6,338 nucleotides of DNA from JAJISK01 sp046759865. Lineage in GTDB: Archaea > Thermoplasmatota > Thermoplasmata > RBG-16-68-12 > JAJISG01. Positions 1-5,070 of the stretch are shown here, one piece after another. The stretch covers positions 1-6,338 of the forward strand of contig JBHIDB010000066.1 of NCBI GenBank assembly GCA_046759865.1, in the 5' to 3' direction. Position numbers and translations under genes: made by a program. Each line of letters opens with the position of its first letter. Positions within the stretch are counted from its first letter, which is position 1. Below the pieces are notes generated by a model. The model did no database searches, was not told the DNA's origin, and was given only the letters and a program-made list of their open reading frames with translations.

Positions 1-91
1 TGGCGGCGTCCGTGAACCCGCTCCAGAAGGTCCACACGATGAGGAAGCCGAAGGCAGCCAAGAACCACGGGTCGACCGTAGGCGATCCCCA
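1..91 (-). CDS. PiT-family inorganic phosphate permease, N-terminal fragment
   Basis: The minus-strand frame read from base 91 encodes a hydrophobic segment (PWFLAAFGFLIVWTFW) followed by SGFTDAA at the window edge. This resembles the N-terminal signature of PiT phosphate transporters (GF[NT]DA[AP]N), which are multi-pass membrane proteins that import inorganic phosphate by coupling to H+ or Na+. The preceding gene is a DUF47 Pit-accessory protein ending at 94, so the two form the usual accessory-transporter operon. The start is uncertain. The only canonical in-frame start before the motif is TTG at 61-59. A GTG at 92-90 lies one frame off and would be joined to this frame if the GGGG run at 90-87 were one base shorter. 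Only about 30 codons are visible, so the family call rests on the motif plus context. Confidence 0.7.
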
Positions 92-93
92 CC

Positions 94-723
94 CTAGCGA
101 TACTTCACCGCGATGTCGCTCAGGTAGTCGGCCACGTCCTCGCAGTAGTCCGTGGCGAGCTCCATCTTCTCGTAGATGTCCTTGAGCTTGATGACGTCCA
201 ACGTGTCGGTCCCGTTGAACAGGTCCGCCACGGCTTCGTTCAACACGTCATCCGCCTGGTTCTCCAGACTGTTGATTTCGACGGCCAACGCCTCGACCTC
301 CGACCATTTGCTGCGGTTGCGGATGAGGGTCACCCCTTCCTCGACGAGCTGGCAGGACCGATAGATGAGTTCCGCCAGTTCGACCATGGGCGGGGTCACC
401 GCCTCCACCTTGTAGAGATCCAGCCGCACCGCGGCCGCGTAGATGCTGTCCATGACGTTGTCCATGCTCGAAGCCAGGGCGGAGATGTCCTCCCGATCGA
501 AGGGCGTGACGAAGGTCTTGTTCAGCGCCTCGTAGGTCTCGTGGACGGCCTCGTCCCCCTCGTGTTCGATGTCCTTGAGTTCCCGTCGGCGTTTCCCGAC
601 GTCACGGAAGTCGCCCACGAGCCGCTGGAGGGCCGCTGCGCCCTTGACGAGAACGGCGCTGATGGCACTCAGCAGGTCGTAGAACTGCGCCTCCTTCGGG
701 AGAATCCATTCCTTGAATCCCAT
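94..723 (-). CDS. DUF47 / PhoU-like phosphate transport accessory protein
   Basis: 209 residues, the usual length for the DUF47 (PhoU_div, Pit accessory) family of all-helical PhoU-like proteins. Family-like segments are IEHEGD (residues 52-57), FVTPFDREDI (71-80), ENQADDV (154-160) and the C-terminal helix IYEKMELATDYCEDVADYL (183-201). Acidic E/D-x3-D patterns in these helices match the metal-binding motifs of PhoU-like proteins. There is no signal peptide or membrane segment, so it is cytoplasmic. Members are often encoded next to PiT permeases and are thought to modulate them. Here the PiT frame begins within a few dozen bases of the TAG stop, which supports an operon. The ATG at 723-721 starts the standard N-terminus (MGFKEWILPKE) and lies about 33 bases from a TATA-like box. 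The gene is divergent from an AbrB-PhoU regulator. Confidence 0.92.
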   Translation of the reverse strand: MGFKEWILPKEAQFYDLLSAISAVLVKGAAALQRLVGDFRDVGKRRRELKDIEHEGDEAVHETYEALNKTFVTPFDREDISALASSMDNVMDSIYAAAVRLDLYKVEAVTPPMVELAELIYRSCQLVEEGVTLIRNRSKWSEVEALAVEINSLENQADDVLNEAVADLFNGTDTLDVIKLKDIYEKMELATDYCEDVADYLSDIAVKYR

Positions 724-752
724 GCCGACCCGAGGCTGCAGGCAAGCCGTGC

Positions 753-766
753 CTTATAGAGACTAT
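753..766 (-). promoter_or_regulatory. Candidate TATA promoter of the DUF47-PiT operon
   Basis: The minus strand reads CTATAAG at 759-753 in a locally AT-rich patch of a GC-rich genome. Archaeal TATA boxes centre about 26-27 bases before transcription start. That predicts a start near 730 and a leader of only about 7 bases before the ATG at 723. The upstream BRE position (ATAGTCT) is not A-rich, so the call is tentative. Confidence 0.45.
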
Positions 767-816
767 GTTAGGAGATTACTGTGTCAACCTATGGCATGGT
801 TAGCCCTATATAGTCT
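760..816. promoter_or_regulatory. Candidate operator: spaced inverted repeat in divergent promoter region
   Basis: AGACTAT at 760-766 is matched by its reverse complement ATAGTCT at 810-816. With one gap the similarity extends into a TAGG on the inner side of each arm. One arm abuts the DUF47 TATA box and the other overlaps the TATA box of the AbrB-PhoU gene. A shorter AACC/GGTT dyad lies between them (786-789 and 798-801). Symmetric arms on divergent core promoters are what a shared repressor would use, and the adjacent AbrB-domain protein is the obvious candidate. A 7-base match in about 100 bases can occur by chance. Confidence 0.3.
799..813 (+). promoter_or_regulatory. Candidate TATA promoter of the AbrB-PhoU gene
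   Basis: CTATATAG at 806-813 is a strong TATA-like element preceded by GTTAGCC. It predicts transcription start near 836 and a leader of about 35 bases that carries the Shine-Dalgarno-like sequence at 858-865. It lies about 50 bases from the opposing DUF47 box, so both transcripts start from one AT-rich island. Confidence 0.5.
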
Positions 817-857
817 AGGGAGATGTTCCAGGCGAACGGGAGAGAGTTGGGTCCGTA

Positions 858-865
858 GAGGGGAG
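858..865 (+). promoter_or_regulatory. Ribosome binding site fixing the AbrB-PhoU start
   Basis: GAGGGGAG lies 6 bases before the ATG at 872. It supports that ATG over the more upstream in-frame ATGs, which would overlap the start of the divergent DUF47 gene and precede the predicted promoter. Confidence 0.65.
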
Positions 866-871
866 CAGCCG

Positions 872-1873
872 ATGGAAGCGCGAAAGGTACAGATGACCGG
901 GGGCGCCACGTATACGATTTCCTTGCCCAAGCCATGGGCGCGGGAGATGAAACTGAAGCCCGGAGAGACGGTTTTCTTCGAACAGGTGGGCGACACGCTC
1001 GTCCTCCGGACCTCCAGGGGAGAGGTCCCCGAACCGCGGACCAAGGTCTTGCGCGTCGAAGGGACCGAGGGGCCGGAGCACGTCCTCCGCAAGCTCATCG
1101 GGGCGTATGTCACCGGGTACCAGTTCATCGAACTCCGTTTCGGGGCCGGCCTGGCCGCCGAGGCGAGACGCGCCGCTCGGGAGTTTACCCGCTTGGTCAT
1201 TGGGGCGGAGGTCGTCGAGGAGACGGGGAAACGGGTGCTGATTCAAGACCTGGCCAACCCCATGGAACTCTCGGCGGACAAGTGCCTCCGCCGGATGTAC
1301 ATGACCGTCCGCTCCATGGCCGAGGACTCCATCGCCGCGCTCCACGCGGGAGACCCCGAGCGGGCGAAGGACGTCCCCCCGCGCGACGAGGACGTGGATC
1401 GCCTCTACTGGATGGTGGCGAAGCAGTACCACCTGGCGGTGGCGGACCCGAGCTACATGGCCGCCTACGGCCTACGGGCGAAACTTCACCATTTTAGTAC
1501 GGTGGCCAAGCTCCTGGAGCGGATCGGGGACCACGCGGAGAAGATTGCGACCGCGGTCGTTCAACTCGGCACGGGGCCTCCGGAAAGCGCCTTCCTGACG
1601 AAGGTCGAGGACGCGGTTGCGTCCGCCTTGGCCCTCTTGGACAAGGCATTCACCTCGCTCATGGCCGATGACCTCGACATGGCCAACGAAGCCCTGGACG
1701 CCTGGTCTCCCCTGGCCCGCCAGGTCGACGAGTTGTCCGAGCGCGTGAGCGGGGCCGAGGGCGTTCGTCTCCTTCCCCTCGCGACGGTCGTGGATAGCGT
1801 GAGCCGCATCGGGGGCTACGCCTCCGACATTGCGGAAGTCGCCATCAACGTCGTCATGAGCCAAGAGGCCTGA
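872..1873 (+). CDS. AbrB-PhoU fusion, archaeal phosphate-type transcriptional regulator
   Basis: 333 residues from the ATG at 872. Residues 4-46 form a SpoVT/AbrB-type swapped-hairpin DNA-binding domain (KVQMTGGATYTISLPKPWA, then LKPGETVFF and DTLVLR). Residues about 130-235 and 240-330 are two PhoU helical repeats. The first has the conserved DEDVDRLYW (172-180) and the metal-binding type motif ERIGDHAEKIA (216-226). The second has SRIGGYASDIAE (311-322), where the usual D/H pair is replaced by G/Y. This AbrB-PhoU architecture is typical of archaea and is thought to act as a phosphate-responsive regulator; the specific target is not established by sequence. The divergent DUF47-PiT genes are the likely target, with possible autoregulation. 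The start was chosen because it begins the AbrB domain and has a Shine-Dalgarno sequence. The stop is 8 bases from the convergent SRP54 stop. Confidence 0.88.
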   Translation: MEARKVQMTGGATYTISLPKPWAREMKLKPGETVFFEQVGDTLVLRTSRGEVPEPRTKVLRVEGTEGPEHVLRKLIGAYVTGYQFIELRFGAGLAAEARRAAREFTRLVIGAEVVEETGKRVLIQDLANPMELSADKCLRRMYMTVRSMAEDSIAALHAGDPERAKDVPPRDEDVDRLYWMVAKQYHLAVADPSYMAAYGLRAKLHHFSTVAKLLERIGDHAEKIATAVVQLGTGPPESAFLTKVEDAVASALALLDKAFTSLMADDLDMANEALDAWSPLARQVDELSERVSGAEGVRLLPLATVVDSVSRIGGYASDIAEVAINVVMSQEA

Positions 1874-1881
1874 GAGAGGCC

Positions 1882-3225
1882 TCAGCCTCCGAGCCCTCCG
1901 AGATCGAAGCCCCCGGCCTGAAGCTGCTTCATCAGCTGCCGCCGCATCTTCCGGTTGCCGGCCAGGCCGCGGATGGCCTTTCGCGAGGTGTTGTAGTACT
2001 TCACGAGCTCCTTCACCTCCTTCGGATCTGTGCCGCTCCCACGCGCGATCCGGAGGATGCGGGAGGACTTCAGCAGCTTCGGGTTCTCCTGCTCCTCCTC
2101 CGTCATGGAGTCCATGATGAAACGGAAGCGGCGGAGGCGGTCCTGGGTCTCCTCGAGCTGCTCCTCCGACAGGGTGGCCGAGACGCCCGGGAGCATGCTG
2201 AAGATTTTGGAGAGGGGTCCCATCTTGGTGAGGGCCTCCATCTGCTCGTACATCTCCTTGAGCGTGAACCGGCCCGAGAGGAGCTTCTTGGCCGTCTCCT
2301 CCACGGCCTCTTGGTCCAAGGCCTCCTGGGCCCGCTCCAGGAGGGTCTCCAGGTCCCCCATGCCGAGGAGGCGGGAGATGTAGCGCGGCGGCTCGAACTT
2401 CTCCAGGTCCTCGATCTTCTCCCCCACCCCCACGAAGGAGATGGAGGCGCCCGTCTCGGCCACGGCTCCCAGGGCCCCCCCGCCCTTGGCCGTCCCGTCC
2501 AGCTTCGTGATGACGACCGCGGTGACGCCAACGGCCTTGTGGAACGCCTTGGCCTGAGGCCCCGCCTGCTGGCCTGTGGAGGCGTCGAGGATGAGGACCT
2601 TCTCGTCGGGCTTCACGACCTTGGCGAGGGCCTTGATTTCCTGGATCAGGTCGTCCTCCAGGGCGTGGCGCCCGCTAGAGTCCACGATGAGGACGTCTTG
2701 GTCCGCCAGGCGCTTGAGGCCTGCCCGGGTCACCTTGAGCGCGTCCTTCCCCTTCCGCTCGCCGTAGAACGGCGCCCCGAGCTCCTCCGAGAGCTGTTGG
2801 AGCTGGTCGTAGGCGGCGGGGCGGTGGGTGTCGGCCTGGATCAGCCCCACGCGGAGGCCTTTCCTCTGGAACCACTTCCCCAGCTTGGCCGCCGTGGTGG
2901 TCTTCCCTTGGCCGTAGAGGCCGACCAAGAGGACCCGCTGCGGCCCCAGCTTCAGCTCCCGAGGTTGGCCGAGGATGGCCACCAGCTCCTCGTAGATGAC
3001 TCGGATGACGTGCTCCCGGCCGCTCATCCCCGCGGGGGCCTTCTCGGCCAAGGCCCGCTGCTCCACCGTCCGGCTCACCCCCAGGGCCATCTCCACGGGC
3101 ACATCCGCTCGAAGGAGGGCACGCTGGAGGTCACGGACCACCTCCTTTACGAGCTTCTCGTCGACGTGGGAGGCCCGCGCGACCTTGCGGAGAACGTTCT
3201 TTAGGGATTGACCGAGGCCTTCCAT
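1882..3225 (-). CDS. srp54: Signal recognition particle 54 kDa GTPase subunit
   Basis: SRP54 binds signal sequences on nascent chains and 7S RNA, and docks with FtsY through paired GTPase domains to deliver ribosomes to the Sec translocon. With the ATG at 3225-3223 it has 447 residues, normal for archaea. The N domain spans about 1-90. The G domain has GLYGQGKT (102-109), DTHRPAA (132-138), DSSGR (182-186), TKLDGTAKGGG (240-250) and GVGEKIEDLEKFEP (266-279). The methionine-rich M domain spans about 319-440, with the RNA-binding motif SRILRIARGSG at 388-398. The G3 motif DSSGR differs from the common DTAGR. An ATG 18 bases upstream (3243) adds MERRGS, but the family normally begins at about MEGLGQSL. 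The TATA-like box at 3255-3263 predicts transcription starting downstream of 3243, so the shorter start is preferred. Confidence 0.95.
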   Translation of the reverse strand: MEGLGQSLKNVLRKVARASHVDEKLVKEVVRDLQRALLRADVPVEMALGVSRTVEQRALAEKAPAGMSGREHVIRVIYEELVAILGQPRELKLGPQRVLLVGLYGQGKTTTAAKLGKWFQRKGLRVGLIQADTHRPAAYDQLQQLSEELGAPFYGERKGKDALKVTRAGLKRLADQDVLIVDSSGRHALEDDLIQEIKALAKVVKPDEKVLILDASTGQQAGPQAKAFHKAVGVTAVVITKLDGTAKGGGALGAVAETGASISFVGVGEKIEDLEKFEPPRYISRLLGMGDLETLLERAQEALDQEAVEETAKKLLSGRFTLKEMYEQMEALTKMGPLSKIFSMLPGVSATLSEEQLEETQDRLRRFRFIMDSMTEEEQENPKLLKSSRILRIARGSGTDPKEVKELVKYYNTSRKAIRGLAGNRKMRRQLMKQLQAGGFDLGGLGG

Positions 3226-3254
3226 GGACCCTCGCCGCTCCATCGAGCGGGGAG

Positions 3255-3263
3255 CTATTTGAA
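3255..3263 (-). promoter_or_regulatory. Candidate TATA promoter of SRP54
   Basis: The minus strand reads TTCAAATAG, followed by CTCC. Its centre at about 3259 predicts initiation near 3233, which leaves about 8 bases (GAGGGTCC) before the ATG at 3225. The core AAATAGCTCC is repeated exactly in the promoter at 3415-3424. The BRE position is not A-rich, so this is weaker than the 3419-3435 element. Confidence 0.42.
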
Positions 3264-3325
3264 GGTGACGCGGAAGGACTCGCGGGGCGAACTGATGACT
3301 GGCGAGGGGGTGGATGGGGCCTCAG

Positions 3326-3348
3326 AAGAAAACAGGGAGAGGGCCAGC
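3326..3348 (-). terminator. U-rich tract after GC-rich stem
   Basis: The 3' arm of the hairpin (CTCTCCC) is followed at 3332-3326 by TTTTCTT on the minus strand. It would terminate either the putative small RNA or read-through from the coiled-coil gene, insulating SRP54 from upstream transcription. Confidence 0.45.
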
Positions 3349-3399
3349 CTTGTCAGAAGGGATGGGATGCACTCTAACTAGCCAGCCCACTCTCCCCTT
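3326..3399 (-). ncRNA. Candidate small structured RNA between SRP54 and the coiled-coil gene
   Basis: No recognised family. On the minus strand a BRE/TATA element at 3435-3419 predicts a start at about 3397. The base of a long hairpin begins exactly there. GGGGAGAG (3397-3390) pairs with CTCTCCCT (3341-3334), GG (3388-3387) pairs with CC (3343-3342), and CTGGC (3385-3381) pairs with GCTGG (3348-3344) using two G-U pairs. The loop can form a small CCTT/AAGG hairpin (3360-3357 with 3351-3348, which competes with the outer stem for base 3348). The stem is followed by TTTTCTT (3332-3326), resembling a U-rich archaeal termination signal. The wobble pairs work only on the minus strand, which supports that orientation. 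An alternative is that the hairpin merely ends the coiled-coil transcript (stop at 3463). No C/D box pair, tRNA cloverleaf or SRP RNA core was found. Confidence 0.42.
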
Positions 3400-3414
3400 G
3401 CGCGCTAGGAAATC

Positions 3415-3435
3415 GGAGCTATTTAACGATTTCCC
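3415..3435 (-). promoter_or_regulatory. Strong archaeal-type BRE/TATA promoter upstream of the candidate small RNA
   Basis: The minus strand reads GGAAATC (3434-3428) as an A-rich BRE, followed by TTAAATAG (3426-3419). It lies 28 bases downstream of the coiled-coil stop codon and far (about 190 bases) from the SRP54 start. It therefore most simply drives a separate short transcript starting near 3397, or a long SRP54 leader. It shares AAATAGCTCC with the SRP54-proximal box. Confidence 0.5.
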
Positions 3436-3462
3436 GGTTCCGCTTCCTCCGGCCGGAAGTCG

Positions 3463-4332
3463 TCAGAGGTAGCCAGACTTCTGGAGAAGCATCAAATCCT
3501 CCGTGCTGAGCTTCTCCCCCTTTTTGAAGCGCTCGTAGATCAGCTCCGCCTCCTGCTTGACGGTGACCCCCTCCTTGGACACCTTGGAGCGGCGCGCCTT
3601 GGCCCGCATGCCGTGGATGATCTTGTCGTAGTCATGGACCTCATGGATGAACTCGATGTGCCGCTGGTGTTCCTTATCCGCCGTCATCTTCGTCTTGATG
3701 AACTGCTCCTGGGCCTTGTCCGCGTCACGTCGCGCCGTGTCCGCTTGCTCGTAGAGGGTCACCATGGCGTCGTGATGAACCTGGGCCTCGTCCGCGAGGC
3801 GTGTGACCTCCTGGTGATGGTGCTCCGCCGTCTCCTTGGTCTCGCTGACCGACGCCTGCAGGTCCCGGACCTCCGCGTCTTCTTCCAGGACCATTTCGCG
3901 CCGTTTGATGTCCGACCGGAGGCGGGCGATCTGTTCGATGAGGTCCCGCTCCTTGTCCACGGCCAGCACGGAGGTCTGCTGCCGGAACTCCAGCCCGCGA
4001 AGGTCCCGCTTCAGCTTCTCCAGGGGGACCGCTCCCTTCGGGGTCTTCCGCCGGCGCAAGCGGTTGAGCGCGTCCAGAAGTTCGGAGACTTTCCGGTTCC
4101 ACGTCTCCCGTTCCGCTTTCGCCCCCTGGACCGCCTCGTTCAACCGGTCCCGCTCGTTCCGATGCTCCGCGGCCTCCTCGACGTACTCCCGGACCTGCGC
4201 GTTGAGGGCGTCCCGCTTCTCGATCCACTCCTTCGTCCGGCTGTTGAGTTCGTCCCGCCGGTGCCGATGCCTGTCTGCCTCGATGTTCGCGTTGTCGCGC
4301 TTCGCCTCGAGGTCCGGGAGCAGCTCGTTCAT
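3463..4332 (-). CDS. COG1340-like archaeal coiled-coil protein
   Basis: 289 residues, almost entirely charged helix, with no signal peptide or membrane segment, so probably cytoplasmic. Residues 1-95 form a first coiled coil carrying R-[DE]-x-x-N repeats (starting at 12, 26, 40, 61 and 75) spaced by 14 or 21 residues, that is whole heptads. A basic proline/glycine-containing hinge (RRRKTPKGAVP, 93-103) follows. A second coiled coil spans about 105-240, including HHH at 171-173. The C-terminus (VKQEAELIYERFKKGEKLS then TEDLMLLQKSGYL, 258-289) is a short conserved-looking tail. The RDELN-type repeats and this tail resemble the uncharacterised archaeal coiled-coil family COG1340, whose function is unknown. 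An SMC/Rad50-like rod is unlikely because no ATPase head is present. A TATA-like box about 35 bases before the ATG suggests a monocistronic, nearly leaderless transcript. Confidence 0.8.
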   Translation of the reverse strand: MNELLPDLEAKRDNANIEADRHRHRRDELNSRTKEWIEKRDALNAQVREYVEEAAEHRNERDRLNEAVQGAKAERETWNRKVSELLDALNRLRRRKTPKGAVPLEKLKRDLRGLEFRQQTSVLAVDKERDLIEQIARLRSDIKRREMVLEEDAEVRDLQASVSETKETAEHHHQEVTRLADEAQVHHDAMVTLYEQADTARRDADKAQEQFIKTKMTADKEHQRHIEFIHEVHDYDKIIHGMRAKARRSKVSKEGVTVKQEAELIYERFKKGEKLSTEDLMLLQKSGYL

Positions 4333-4362
4333 GGGGCTGGGTCTGGCTTAGATTTGGCGAGG

Positions 4363-4377
4363 CCTTAAAGCATTTCT
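4363..4377 (-). promoter_or_regulatory. Candidate BRE/TATA promoter of the coiled-coil gene
   Basis: The minus strand reads AGAAATG (4377-4371), then CTTTAAGG (4370-4363). It predicts a start near 4341, about 8 bases before the ATG at 4332, and no Shine-Dalgarno sequence is seen. The TTTAA core could also be read on the plus strand toward the gene at 4459, but the A-rich BRE is present only in the minus orientation. Confidence 0.5.
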
Positions 4378-4445
4378 GGCATGGGTCCTCTTCAAGCAGC
4401 GGGCGAGGAAATGGGGAACGGGAAGTGGCACGGCGGCCCGCGATT

Positions 4446-4451
4446 AGGAGG
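4446..4451 (+). promoter_or_regulatory. Shine-Dalgarno site fixing the start at 4459
   Basis: AGGAGG sits 7 bases before the ATG at 4459. It selects this start over in-frame ATGs at 4381 and 4411, and the resulting protein begins directly with a signal peptide. Confidence 0.75.
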
Positions 4452-4458
4452 CCTCGCG

Positions 4459-4986
4459 ATGCCAGGACGGTCGTCCCGAAGGGCCTCCTGGCTTGCCCTC
4501 CTGCTCATCATGGGTGGGAGCGGAAGCCTCCTGGAAGGGGCCGCCGGGGCCCTCCCGTTGCCCGCGAGTTCACCGGAGTGGCAGGAATCCGCCGACGTCG
4601 TGGGCCCCACCATCCAGGACGTCCGCGCCACCCCTCCCTTGGCCCGACCTGGCGAGGTCGTCAGCCTCGAAGCGAGGATCACCGACCCGAGTGGGGTTCA
4701 GGCGGCCTGGGTTCTCATCGAAGCTCCTGACGTGGACCTCAACGTCACCCTCGTCGCCTCCGGCGACCTGTGGTTCTTGAATCGAAGCTGGGAGTCGCAG
4801 GGGGTCTATCGGTTCGAAATCTTGGCACAGGACGGGGCGGGGAATGTTAACACGGCGATCGGCAGTTTCCAGGTCCAGGACTCCCTCGCCGGGGCCTTCG
4901 CCTTGCTCGTCCTCTTTGGGACCCTCCTCGGCGTCGGGGCAGGGGCGCTCGCCTACCTGCTGGTTCGTCGCCGCGGCAGAGGGTGA
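4459..4986 (+). CDS. Secreted, C-terminally anchored Ig-like domain protein
   Basis: 175 residues; no named family recognised. Residues 1-31 look like a Sec signal peptide: basic RSSRR, then a hydrophobic WLALLLIMGG core, then small residues ending around AGA before LPLP. Residues about 48-140 resemble an Ig-like or cadherin-like beta sandwich: GPTIQDVRATP, PGEVVSLEARITDPSG (64-79), GVYRFEILAQDGAGN (115-129) and SFQVQD (136-141). Residues 143-168 form one transmembrane helix, followed by a basic RRRGRG tail, so the domain should face outside with a short cytoplasmic tail. Two N-glycosylation sequons are present (NVT 95-97, NRS 108-110). The next gene downstream has the same layout and shares motifs. 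The exact role is unknown; a cell-surface structural or binding function is an inference. Confidence 0.78.
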   Translation: MPGRSSRRASWLALLLIMGGSGSLLEGAAGALPLPASSPEWQESADVVGPTIQDVRATPPLARPGEVVSLEARITDPSGVQAAWVLIEAPDVDLNVTLVASGDLWFLNRSWESQGVYRFEILAQDGAGNVNTAIGSFQVQDSLAGAFALLVLFGTLLGVGAGALAYLLVRRRGRG

Positions 4987-5024
4987 GGCGAGGCCACGAG
5001 GCAGGCTGGCTCTGGATTCGTCTG

Positions 5025-5040
5025 GGAATAACCTTAAATT
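5025..5040 (+). promoter_or_regulatory. Candidate BRE/TATA promoter of the second surface-protein gene
   Basis: GGAATAAC (5025-5032) followed by CTTAAATT (5033-5040) is a good archaeal BRE/TATA match. It predicts initiation near 5063, about 8 bases before the ATG at 5071. The gene therefore probably has its own promoter rather than depending only on read-through from 4986. Confidence 0.55.
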
Positions 5041-5070
5041 CAACCCCCCAAGTCGAGCCGCGGGGAGAGT

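Noticed and set aside
713..871. Upstream extension of the AbrB-PhoU protein to an ATG at 713
   Set aside because: It would overlap the first codons of the divergent DUF47 gene and precede the TATA box at 806-813. The extra residues do not fit the AbrB domain, and the ATG at 872 has a Shine-Dalgarno sequence.
2311..3204. Long plus-strand open frame (297 codons) opposite SRP54
   Set aside because: It is antisense to a clear SRP54, with a composition typical of a shadow frame in GC-rich DNA (Leu/Gly/Arg/Asp/Val-rich) and no family motif.
3295..3381. Plus-strand 28-codon reading frame (MTGEGVDGASEENRERASL...) in the SRP54 upstream region
   Set aside because: No convincing ribosome site or promoter in front of it, no recognisable product, and it runs antisense through the hairpin that better explains the region.
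3244..3462. Search for a tRNA, C/D box RNA or SRP 7S RNA near SRP54
   Set aside because: No cloverleaf or GGTTC-type T arm fits. CTGA boxes occur but without a matching RTGATGA box on the same strand. The region is too short for archaeal 7S RNA and lacks its GNAR-loop core.
3613..4368. Plus-strand open frame (251 codons) opposite the coiled-coil gene
   Set aside because: It is the complement of a repetitive charged helix. The protein is a low-complexity Val/Leu/Arg/Pro mix without motifs or a ribosome site.
4381..4458. Longer start (4381 or 4411) for the first surface protein
   Set aside because: It would place about 26 hydrophilic residues before the signal peptide, whereas AGGAGG lies 7 bases before the ATG at 4459.
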